DNA from: Lentimicrobiaceae bacterium
GTDB lineage: Bacteria; Bacteroidota; Bacteroidia; Bacteroidales; F082
Direction of reading: 5' to 3'
DNA: 64,000 bases
Assembly (NCBI GenBank): GCA_002708315.1
Contig: PANC01000019.1
Coordinates: 1-64,000 of the forward strand
Positions 53,446 to 62,107 of the stretch are shown here, piece after piece. A model generated the notes under the pieces. That model was given only the letters and a program-made list of their open reading frames with translations. It did not search any database and was not told the DNA's origin. The position numbers were made by a program, and so were the translations under genes. The first letter of the stretch is position 1. Each line of letters opens with the position of its first letter.

Positions 53446-54549
53446 TTATTTATCTAGTTGTTGAAGAGCAAAAGAATAAGCACCAAGAGCTATTGCGTGG
53501 CTTGCCCCAATTTTAGATACTCCTACACCTATTCTGGGCAGCGCATCAAACTCAATTCTCTTTCGGGTATTGGGGATATCAATGGATTGAATATTTCCGA
53601 TTGCAAATTCCCTAAATATTCTCTCATCATCTAAATCAAATAAATTGATTGACAATCTATCGGTTTCATATCCGGTAAAATGTTTGTATTTTCTATTAAT
53701 TTCATTGAACATAAAGGGTGAAAATAGATCCCATGCCGCAGTAAGTCCCCCTCCCAGGACCACCAAACCATCAACCACGGTAACAATATTAGCTATTGAA
53801 CTTCCCAAAGCTTCTCCAAACTGTCTAAATGCTTCAACTGCTCCTAATCTATTACCCGTAAGGTTGCCATTGGCAATATCCGCAATATCTTTTGGCATAA
53901 GTGTATCTGAAAATGCAATTCCCGATTCCTTGGAATATATTCTTTGAATAGCTCTTGTACTAATACTTTCCTCGGCATTCCAGTTAGTATCAAATTTATT
54001 TATTGTATTATGAACCTCAGCACCACAGGAATTATCACCAACCATAAGATTATTATCGATTACTATACCCCCTCCAAAACCAGTTCCAAGTGTTAGCCCA
54101 ATAAGATTTTTAAACTGTTTAATCCCTCCCGCTTTAAATATTCTTTCGTTTATATAAGGAAGAAATCCTAAAAGTGCTTCACCATATGCAAAAAGATTAC
54201 CATCATTATTTATGAAAACAGGCAGATTGAACTCATCTTCCAATATGGGACCCAACGGTACATTACCATTAAAAGCTTTGAAGTTTGGAAGGTTTCCAAG
54301 TATACCAAGCTCATAATCTGCTGGTCCTGGAAATGCAAAACTTATTGCCACTGCCTTATTATCCGTGAAAGAATTAATATGTCTGAAACCGTCAATTATA
54401 TTTTTGATACACTTATGTTGATCATCAGCCTCTGCAGGTAAGCTAAAAGGCTTTGTTATTTCCTTATTTGACTGGATAGCAGAAAAGACAAAGTTAGTTC
54501 CACCGGCATCCAGTGTTAGTATAATTCTATCGTCAATTGTTGTTTTCAT
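53446..54549 (-). CDS. ROK-family sugar kinase
   Basis: 367 aa. ATP-binding LTLDAGGTNFVFSAI at the N terminus, catalytic Asp in INNDGNLFAYGE, and GLTLGTGFGGGIVID are ROK features. The zinc motif CxCGxxGCxE of typical ROK proteins is missing (the region reads NKFDTNWNAEES). It probably phosphorylates mannose, or glucose, at C6, feeding the isomerase in the same operon. The ATG overlaps the MFS stop by one base (TAATG), implying translational coupling. No helix-turn-helix, so not a repressor. Confidence 0.87.
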   Translation of the reverse strand: MKTTIDDRIILTLDAGGTNFVFSAIQSNKEITKPFSLPAEADDQHKCIKNIIDGFRHINSFTDNKAVAISFAFPGPADYELGILGNLPNFKAFNGNVPLGPILEDEFNLPVFINNDGNLFAYGEALLGFLPYINERIFKAGGIKQFKNLIGLTLGTGFGGGIVIDNNLMVGDNSCGAEVHNTINKFDTNWNAEESISTRAIQRIYSKESGIAFSDTLMPKDIADIANGNLTGNRLGAVEAFRQFGEALGSSIANIVTVVDGLVVLGGGLTAAWDLFSPFMFNEINRKYKHFTGYETDRLSINLFDLDDERIFREFAIGNIQSIDIPNTRKRIEFDALPRIGVGVSKIGASHAIALGAYSFALQQLDK

Positions 54550-55700
54550 TACTTGGTTTTAATAACATAATAGGAGGCATATGCAATATAAAGCATACAG
54601 AAAATTAATACAAATATTGAAGCCATAATTCCGAACATATCAACTAGTAATCCAATAATTGGTGGAATAATAGCACCACCACTAACTGCCAGAATGATAA
54701 GACTAGATAATTCATTTGCATAAACTGGTTTCTTTTCAACTATCAGTGCAAACATTATGGGAAAAACATTGGCAAACCCCAAACCGGAAATAAAAATTAA
54801 TATCTGTGTCAGGAGCAGATCCTCAGAAACTAAAATTCCAATTAAGCCCAATATTGCAATAAGGGTACTTATTACCATGAACAATTTAATATTAAGTTTA
54901 CGAAGTAGTATAGCACCTATAAACCGTCCTGCCATCAATGAAGCAAAGTAAATTACGATGCCCATACTTGCAGCTTCAAGACTTAAACTAAATTTCGACA
55001 CTAGAAAGGTGGCAATATTAGTATTCATGGCAACATCGAAACCCACCATAAAAAATATAGCTAGCACTGTAATAAGGATATATTTATTCTTCAGTAGTTT
55101 GAAGGAACTTTTAAATGTTGCCGGTTCCTTCTCTGGTTTTGACTCATCAATTTTTATCGAATTCAACCAAATCGCTGAAAGTACTGAAATAACAGCAAAA
55201 ATCGGGAACACAAGTCTCCAGTTATCAAAATATAGGGCCAATCCGGCAGTAATCATGGGCCCTAGCATAGATGCAATGGCTTTTACTAGTTGAGAAAGGC
55301 TTAGGTTTGCAGCCTTTGAATCAGATGATGAAATATCTATCAACAATGGGTTTGCACTTACCTGTAATATGGTATTTCCAATACCAAGCAATGCAAAGCC
55401 AATTAATGAAGTTGGTAAAGTATAGTATATAAAAGGAATGAACAATCCAATTGCGGTAAGAATAATTCCAATATTTACAGTAAGTTTTTTACTGTTTCTA
55501 TCTTGAAATATTCCTGTGGGAATTGACAACAAAGCAAACCATATAAAAACCATAAATGGTATAAGCTGAGCTACCTTATCGGAAAGGTTGAAATCGTTTT
55601 TAACATACCCGGTTGAAACACCAACTAGATCAACAAAACCCATTACAAAAAATGAGAATATTACTGGTATAAAAATTTTAGGATTTGTACTTTTCTTCAT
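54549..55700 (-). CDS. MFS sugar transporter
   Basis: 383 aa with about twelve transmembrane helices in two six-helix halves, of the FucP/sugar MFS type found in Bacteroidota glycan loci. FQDRNSKK in the loop between helices 2 and 3 is the MFS motif A variant. It should import the free monosaccharide released in the periplasm, here probably mannose. Directly coupled to the kinase gene downstream. Confidence 0.88.
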   Translation of the reverse strand: MKKSTNPKIFIPVIFSFFVMGFVDLVGVSTGYVKNDFNLSDKVAQLIPFMVFIWFALLSIPTGIFQDRNSKKLTVNIGIILTAIGLFIPFIYYTLPTSLIGFALLGIGNTILQVSANPLLIDISSSDSKAANLSLSQLVKAIASMLGPMITAGLALYFDNWRLVFPIFAVISVLSAIWLNSIKIDESKPEKEPATFKSSFKLLKNKYILITVLAIFFMVGFDVAMNTNIATFLVSKFSLSLEAASMGIVIYFASLMAGRFIGAILLRKLNIKLFMVISTLIAILGLIGILVSEDLLLTQILIFISGLGFANVFPIMFALIVEKKPVYANELSSLIILAVSGGAIIPPIIGLLVDMFGIMASIFVLIFCMLYIAYASYYVIKTK

Positions 55701-55709
55701 GTCAACTTT

Positions 55710-57464
55710 TTATTTATTTGTTCTAACATAGGCCAGTATGGTTCCACACTCCTTTCCCTTTGATTCTCCATACGGTTCAATAATAATATCTCCTGCGCTG
55801 GCCGGGAGTATAAATGTTTCAGCATAGTGAAAAACCTTAGGAGCAAAATTGTTTTCCAGACTTTTTACAATTATTTCACGGCCTTCAATAACATTAAAGA
55901 CCCGAACTCCAGATTTCTGTTTATGTATAACTGGTTTGATAAACCAATGCCTTCGTGTTTCTATAAACTCGCTTTCATGCAGACCTGTTTTTTCACTTTT
56001 CCAACCATCACCGAATTCAATCGGTTCAATTTGGTTAATGAGATTTTCCTTAGTGTAGCTCTCTGTTCGTTCCCAATTGATTACATTTTTACCGTGTTCA
56101 ATATTAATTGGCCTAGGTTTACCATCCATTCCCAGACGCTCCCAGTCCCAAAGTTTAAAGGTAAAAATATAAGGTGTTGAGCTTATCTCCAGAACCATTG
56201 AATTTTTCCCTGAGCAATGAACGGTTCCAGCCGGAATTAGAAAATGATCATGTTTTTTTGCTGGCCATTTCATTACATATTTTTCAGTGGGGAATCTTTC
56301 TCCTGTCTCCTTGGAGTGTCTCAGGTCATCGATCATGCCCTCCGAATTGATGCCTTCTTTCAAACCAAGATAAACCACAGCATCATCTCCTGCATCAAGA
56401 AGGTAATAGCTTTCATCCTGTGTATAGTTCATTCCAAATTTTTGTTGGATGTACTCAGTAACAGGGTGTACTTGAAGACTTAAATTCCCACCATCCATGG
56501 TATCAAGAAAGTCAAATCTGATTGGAAATTCATCCCCAAACCTGCCGTATACAGCTTCACCTAGTAATTCAACAGGCCTATAGTATACAACATTTACTGA
56601 TGGAGTTTCAAAGTTTATATTTCCAAATTTTAAGTATAAACTATTTTCTTCCGGTACACAATTAAAGCACCATGCATAATTATCTGTTTCTTTATCGAGA
56701 TCACAAACCTCTTTCATCCACTGACCTCCCCATGGGCCGGCATCAAAATAAGGTACTAGGCTAAATGGCTGGTGGGCTGCAAGATTAATTCCTTCACGGA
56801 ATAAGTTGCCGGTTATCATTTTTGGTTCTAACATATTATTAGTATCCAGAACATAATCCCACCTATTAAACTGAGTCTTTTTGAATCTGTCAAGTACTCT
56901 CCAATCGACAAAGTATGCACGCTTATATTTGGATTCGATTCCCTCATCAATATTTATTATTCCTAGATTATTTACCTCATTACGACGCATACGCATCTGA
57001 ATTTCCCATCTTGCCATATCAAGGTAAATATAGCAATCAGGATTTTCGATTAAATATGAAGCACCTGAGCCCAATGCTATTGTCAGACCTTCTGTTCTGG
57101 ATTCAATCTCATTTCTTGCTTTGGCAAGCTTCTCGCTATCAATAAAACTATCAAGAGTTAACCTGGTGATATAACCAAATACCCTGTCTGTGGTAACATC
57201 CTGTGCAGTCAATTCCTTTATTCGACCTTCCGAAAGAAATATATCAGAGGAATAATAGAAATTATCGGGCTGAAGTCCTTTTTTTATCTCATCTGCAATT
57301 TCCTGCTCCAAAACACCTTGGTTACATTCCATTAATATGGTGAATTTTTTCTTTCCTTCTATATCATGTCTTAACTTTGACACGATACTTTCCCAACCAA
57401 CCAGGCATTCGTCATTGGATGGTCGGATTTCTACTCCAGGGTAATTGTTAAAGTTTGATTTCAA
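55710..57464 (-). CDS. manA: Mannose-6-phosphate isomerase with extra N-terminal kinase-like domain
   Basis: 584 aa. The C-terminal half (about 230-580) is a class I phosphomannose isomerase: zinc ligands in LQVHP, DESYYLLD and the HDHFLIPAGTVHCSG block. The N-terminal ~220 residues resemble a uridine-kinase/P-loop fold but contain no GxxxxGK[ST]; the strand FTILMECNQG occupies the P-loop position. That domain is probably inactive or regulatory. The enzyme interconverts mannose-6-P and fructose-6-P. The start is TTG 57464; no ATG is available near it. It lies 11 bases after susD. Confidence 0.87.
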   Translation of the reverse strand: MKSNFNNYPGVEIRPSNDECLVGWESIVSKLRHDIEGKKKFTILMECNQGVLEQEIADEIKKGLQPDNFYYSSDIFLSEGRIKELTAQDVTTDRVFGYITRLTLDSFIDSEKLAKARNEIESRTEGLTIALGSGASYLIENPDCYIYLDMARWEIQMRMRRNEVNNLGIINIDEGIESKYKRAYFVDWRVLDRFKKTQFNRWDYVLDTNNMLEPKMITGNLFREGINLAAHQPFSLVPYFDAGPWGGQWMKEVCDLDKETDNYAWCFNCVPEENSLYLKFGNINFETPSVNVVYYRPVELLGEAVYGRFGDEFPIRFDFLDTMDGGNLSLQVHPVTEYIQQKFGMNYTQDESYYLLDAGDDAVVYLGLKEGINSEGMIDDLRHSKETGERFPTEKYVMKWPAKKHDHFLIPAGTVHCSGKNSMVLEISSTPYIFTFKLWDWERLGMDGKPRPINIEHGKNVINWERTESYTKENLINQIEPIEFGDGWKSEKTGLHESEFIETRRHWFIKPVIHKQKSGVRVFNVIEGREIIVKSLENNFAPKVFHYAETFILPASAGDIIIEPYGESKGKECGTILAYVRTNK

Positions 57465-57475
57465 ATTAGTGGCCT

Positions 57476-58918
57476 TTAGTTATATCCTTGGTTCTGGGTG
57501 AGTTTTGAATTTGCATCCATTTCTCTTTGTGGAATTGGAAATACATAATTGTATTCCTGCGGGTTTGCTTCGTTCTTAGCTCTATTGACAAATTCTATCA
57601 AATTCCCGGTGCGAACAAGATCATACCATCTGATACCTTCATTAACAAATTCAACACGACGCTCATGCAATACAGCCTCTCTGAATTCATCCTTTGATAA
57701 TCCATCTAGGTCAGGTAATACATTTTCATTACCATTCCGTGCTCTCTGGCGAACAGTGTTAATTGCTAAATAAGCCTCACTCGATGGACCTAAAAATTCA
57801 TTTAGCGCCTCGGCATAGATTAAAAGAACCTCTGAGTATCGCATTATGGCAAAATTGGATCCGCATTGTGCAGTTTCATCTGGTGCATAAGTATCTTGAT
57901 CCCAGTGTTTCCATACATGAGGATAAAAGGTATCAAACCAGTACTGGTCAAAAAATGTAACCTCCTTTCTATAGTCCCCTTCTTCAAAGCTCTGGAGAAG
58001 ATCTTCTGTTGGCAACATTATTTCCACACCAGCAGAAAACGTACCTGGGATATTAGGTAAACCACTAATAACTATTTGATTTTGCTGGCTTGGCACTCCT
58101 GAAAAAAATTGAGCTGCAAATACTGACTCTTTGCCATTACGGTTTATATCCTTGAAGTTACTTGAATAATCATCATATAGTTCGTAAACCCCCAATTCCA
58201 TGACTTTATTGGCTATCTGGTAAGCATTTTCCCAGTTTCCCATTGTAAGGTAAACCTTTGACAAAAATGCCAATGATGCACCACTTGTTGCACGCCCCTT
58301 ATCACCACCAGAATAATATAATTGGGGACATCTCTCGGATGCCACATTGAAGTCAGATACTATCTGATTATAAACCTCATCACTAGGTGTTCTAGATACA
58401 TATTTCTCTTCATCATTTAAGTCCGGGCTGATAGGTTTTATAATCAGAGGAATATCACCATAGATTCTTACAAGATTAAAGTAAAACAATCCTCTCAGAA
58501 AATGTGCCTCCCCCAATATTTGAGATTTTTTTGCCGAGTCCATTTCAATATCAGGCACTTTCTCTAAAACAATATTTGCCCTGAAGATACCAAGGTATGA
58601 TCCCTGCCATATACCTTCAAGATAGGTATTCGTTGTTTCAATATCATAGTTGTTAAACTGATGAATATTCGGGTCATTCAATGTCGTACGTGAAATGCAA
58701 TCATCAGATGCTACATCCTGTAATAACCATAGATAGCTGTTATATTGATTTACATATGTCAATAAAGAATAAACAGCATTTATGGCACCGTTGGCATCTT
58801 CTTCAGTTTGATAATAATTATCATAATATATTTTATAGGGTTCTAATTCAAGTTGTTTCTGGCAGGAAATAGCAATAAGTAGAACTAAAATCAGTGGTAT
58901 TGAATATATCGCTTTCAT
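57476..58918 (-). CDS. SusD/RagB-family glycan-binding lipoprotein
   Basis: 480 aa SusD-like protein. Lipobox LLIAISC, then TPR-type helices (SEVLLIYAEALNE and LPDLDGLSKDEFREAVLHERR are recognisable family segments) and the C-terminal YVFPIPQREMDANSKL block. It forms the lid of the SusC barrel and binds oligosaccharide at the surface. 17 bases after susC, as expected. Confidence 0.95.
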   Translation of the reverse strand: MKAIYSIPLILVLLIAISCQKQLELEPYKIYYDNYYQTEEDANGAINAVYSLLTYVNQYNSYLWLLQDVASDDCISRTTLNDPNIHQFNNYDIETTNTYLEGIWQGSYLGIFRANIVLEKVPDIEMDSAKKSQILGEAHFLRGLFYFNLVRIYGDIPLIIKPISPDLNDEEKYVSRTPSDEVYNQIVSDFNVASERCPQLYYSGGDKGRATSGASLAFLSKVYLTMGNWENAYQIANKVMELGVYELYDDYSSNFKDINRNGKESVFAAQFFSGVPSQQNQIVISGLPNIPGTFSAGVEIMLPTEDLLQSFEEGDYRKEVTFFDQYWFDTFYPHVWKHWDQDTYAPDETAQCGSNFAIMRYSEVLLIYAEALNEFLGPSSEAYLAINTVRQRARNGNENVLPDLDGLSKDEFREAVLHERRVEFVNEGIRWYDLVRTGNLIEFVNRAKNEANPQEYNYVFPIPQREMDANSKLTQNQGYN

Positions 58919-58935
58919 GACTAAATAATTTAAGA

Positions 58936-61900
58936 TTAAAAATTAACTACAATTCCAGCTAAATAAGTTCTGGCAGTTGGATATCCGCCATAGTCATAAC
59001 CTATTCTGGTATTATCAAATGCGAACCTACTTACCTCGGGATCAAAACCAGAATAATTTGTAAATGTGAACAAGTTTTCTACTGTTAAAAATACTCTGGC
59101 ATCACTTATCTTCAATGCCTTCATCAATTTGGATGGAAGGTTGTATGAGACTGTTATAACTTTAATTCGCACATATGAACCATCCTCAAGATACCTGTCT
59201 GACATATGAAGATAATCAGTATTTCTATTGGCTCTTGGATATTTATTGCTTGGATTCTCAGGTGTCCACCTGTCAAGCATATTAACTGATGCATTTGACA
59301 AACCATTGCCTGATTCCAGCTCGAACCTGTTACTGTTAAGGATTTCATTACCATGTTGCCCCTGAATAAATATATCAAGAGATATATTACCATAGGAAAA
59401 TGAATTATTCAGTCCCCAAAAGAATTTTGGAAGTGCATGGCCAATTATTTTCCTATCCTTATTATCAATTTTACCATCGTCATTCTGATCTATGTATTTA
59501 AAATCACCTGGTTCTGCATTATATACTGCAGCCTGATCAGCTTCATCAAGCTGCCAGATTCCATCTGCCTGTAGTCCATAAAAACTTCCAAGTTGTTCAC
59601 CCTGAGTTATTATTGACCAAGTCCCTATTTTTAACTTGTAGGTATCATTATTGATATAAAGTGTTTTGCCACCTAGATCAAGAATTCTGTTGTCATTAAA
59701 CGATATATTGAAATCCGTATTCCACTTAAATCGGTTTATAAGATTTGCTGTACGAATATTAAATTCAAATCCAGAATTTTTCATGCTCCCGATATTCTCG
59801 AAATAACTTGAATAGCCGGTAGTGAATGGCAATTCAGAATTATAAAGCATGTCCGTGGTTTTCTTGTAATAATAGTCGGTAGTGATAGCAATTCTGCTGT
59901 CGAAGAATCCCATGTCAAGTCCAATATCAAACTGTGCCGTTTTCTCCCATCTTAAATTGGCATTGGCTGGAGTAATAGGTGCAAAACCTGAAGCAGGATA
60001 ACCACCGTTAAAGTAATATGATGTCCCTGAAATAGTGCTTATATAAGCATAATCATAAAACCTATCATTTCCAGACATCCCATAACTCAGTCTCAATTTT
60101 AGGTCAGAAAAAATTCCTGTTTGCCAGATAAATGATTCTTCGATCAACCTCCATGCAAATGCTGCTGATGGGAAGAAAGCATATCTATAATTACTGCCAA
60201 AACGGGATGACCCATCTACCCTACCCGTGACTGTAAACAGATACTTCTTATTGAAATTATAATTAACCCTTCCCAGATAGGAAACAATTGCAGACTCAGA
60301 AAATGAAGCATAAATATTTGGCATATTTTCAGCATTTTCAATTCCATAATAACCGAGAATATCATTTGGGAAGCCCGTTGAAATATTTATATAACTTCTT
60401 GAGTTGTTCTTTTGGAATGTTAAGCCAGCAAAAGCTGAAATATCATGAACGCCTTGGATATTTGTATTATATGAAAAGGTATTCTCATAGAGGATGGTTT
60501 GAAGTCTTGTATAAGCAAATCGAGCCTGGCCATCATTAAAGGATCCCGAATATATAGTTCTTGGGGTATACATATCCTGAGTTTGATTGTATAAGTCCGT
60601 TGCAATACTTGTTTTAAATCTCAAATTTTTAATAATCTCATACTCGGCATATACGTTTCCAATTAACCTGCCAATCTTACTAACTGCATCAACCAATCTA
60701 GTTACGGCAACTGGATTATCAAGCCATGCATCTGCATTTGGATCCGTTAAAGTATAATTACCCTCCTCGTCATATATAGGAAGAACTGGATTAAAGGTTA
60801 ACGCAGAATTTACAACACCGGGAAAAAATCCTCCAGGAGTATCAGTCGGAACGGTGTTATTTATTGTATGATTATAACCTACTGATGTTCCAACCTTTAA
60901 GCGTTTATTCAATTGCCTGTCGAATGTGAACCTCAAACTGTATCTGGTAAAATCAGATCCTACAATAATACCATCCTGCTGAAATACGTTACCACTCAGA
61001 GAATACTGAGTTTTTTCGTCTCCACCCGAAAACGAGAGCTGGTAGTTTTGTATTGGTGCATTTCGATAAATCTCTTTTTGCCAGTCAGTACCCACACCAA
61101 GAGAGTCAGGATTCGGATAAAGCGGCATATATCCTGATGGATTAGCATTGTATCCAGCTTCATCATATAATGTTGCGAATTGCTTTGCATTCATTACATC
61201 AATTGAGGATGACTTTTCCTGAATACCATAACTGGCCTTAAAGGTTATTCTGTCACTACCCTCTTTTCCTCTTTTTGTTGTGATGATAACCACACCATTT
61301 GCTCCCCTTGCACCGTAAATAGCAGTTGCCGATGCATCTTTAAGTATGTTAATGGATTCAATATCATTGGGGTTAATAGAGCTTAACCCATTTTCTGAAG
61401 GACTTCCTATCCATGAGAAATTCTGCTGTCCTTCCATTAGTACACCATCGATAACATAAAGAGGTTCTGTACCAGACATAATTGAATTGGATCCACGGAT
61501 TTTCATCGATGTTGCGCCACCGGGCTGACCACTTAGTGATGTTACCTGGACACCTGCTACGCGTCCCTGCATTTTTTTATCAAACGAACTCACAGGAATA
61601 TCTGATAAATCATCCATATCCACCAAAACCACTGCCCCTGTTAGATCCTTCTTTTTAACACTTCCATAACCTATAACAACAACTTCATCAAGTCCGATAT
61701 CACTCTTTTCCATTCTAATATTAATTACATTGGAACTTTGAATATCTATGGTTTCCGTTCTCATTCCAATAAAGGTAAATTGCAGTTTTGTCACTGATTT
61801 ATCGATCTGAATTCGGTAGATACCATCTATATCGGTAACTGACCCTATGGTTGTACCTATTGCAAGTACCGTAACTCCAGGTATTGTAGTACCATCTGAG

Positions 61901-61995
61901 ACATTAGTAACAGTTCCTGTTATTGTCCGCTGTTGAGCTAAAATGCTACTACCAAATAGCAATAGCAATACTATGAGTACAGTTATTTTTCTCAT
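58936..61995 (-). CDS. SusC/RagA-family TonB-dependent oligosaccharide importer
   Basis: 1019 aa from ATG 61995 (MRKITVLIVLL); the track extends 18 codons into the leader, through the operator. Signal peptide, carboxypeptidase-regulatory-like domain (TVTNVSDGTTIPGVTVLA), then the SusC signature VVIGYGSVKKKDLTGAV, plug, and barrel ending in TYLAGIVVNF. It takes glycans across the outer membrane with SusD, powered by TonB. First gene of the eight-gene mannoside operon. Confidence 0.96.
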   Translation of the reverse strand: MRKITVLIVLLLLFGSSILAQQRTITGTVTNVSDGTTIPGVTVLAIGTTIGSVTDIDGIYRIQIDKSVTKLQFTFIGMRTETIDIQSSNVINIRMEKSDIGLDEVVVIGYGSVKKKDLTGAVVLVDMDDLSDIPVSSFDKKMQGRVAGVQVTSLSGQPGGATSMKIRGSNSIMSGTEPLYVIDGVLMEGQQNFSWIGSPSENGLSSINPNDIESINILKDASATAIYGARGANGVVIITTKRGKEGSDRITFKASYGIQEKSSSIDVMNAKQFATLYDEAGYNANPSGYMPLYPNPDSLGVGTDWQKEIYRNAPIQNYQLSFSGGDEKTQYSLSGNVFQQDGIIVGSDFTRYSLRFTFDRQLNKRLKVGTSVGYNHTINNTVPTDTPGGFFPGVVNSALTFNPVLPIYDEEGNYTLTDPNADAWLDNPVAVTRLVDAVSKIGRLIGNVYAEYEIIKNLRFKTSIATDLYNQTQDMYTPRTIYSGSFNDGQARFAYTRLQTILYENTFSYNTNIQGVHDISAFAGLTFQKNNSRSYINISTGFPNDILGYYGIENAENMPNIYASFSESAIVSYLGRVNYNFNKKYLFTVTGRVDGSSRFGSNYRYAFFPSAAFAWRLIEESFIWQTGIFSDLKLRLSYGMSGNDRFYDYAYISTISGTSYYFNGGYPASGFAPITPANANLRWEKTAQFDIGLDMGFFDSRIAITTDYYYKKTTDMLYNSELPFTTGYSSYFENIGSMKNSGFEFNIRTANLINRFKWNTDFNISFNDNRILDLGGKTLYINNDTYKLKIGTWSIITQGEQLGSFYGLQADGIWQLDEADQAAVYNAEPGDFKYIDQNDDGKIDNKDRKIIGHALPKFFWGLNNSFSYGNISLDIFIQGQHGNEILNSNRFELESGNGLSNASVNMLDRWTPENPSNKYPRANRNTDYLHMSDRYLEDGSYVRIKVITVSYNLPSKLMKALKISDARVFLTVENLFTFTNYSGFDPEVSRFAFDNTRIGYDYGGYPTARTYLAGIVVNF

Positions 61996-62011
61996 AATGT
62001 TGATTTTATTA

Positions 62012-62035
62012 ATATGTTCATATGTATGAACATAT
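62012..62035 (-). promoter_or_regulatory. Putative GntR operator, perfect palindrome at susC
   Basis: ATATGTTCATA-TG-TATGAACATAT, two perfect 11-base arms with a 2-base spacer. Lies about +9 to +32 from the predicted start, between the promoter and the susC ATG. Its half-site recurs twice at 45444-45462. Confidence 0.65.
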
Positions 62036-62046
62036 GTTTTACAAAG

Positions 62047-62054
62047 CAAAGTTA
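62047..62054 (-). promoter_or_regulatory. -7 promoter element for susC operon
   Basis: TAACTTTG on the minus strand, 11 bases before the operator palindrome. No clear -33 TTTG at the expected distance. Confidence 0.6.
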
Positions 62055-62107
62055 CTACATTTTTCCCATAGAAATATAGTATATATATAAATTAAGGTGA
62101 GGAATTG

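Noticed and set aside
55827-56180. 117 aa aromatic-rich plus-strand ORF
   Set aside because: Antisense to manA, no signal peptide or motif; treated as a shadow.
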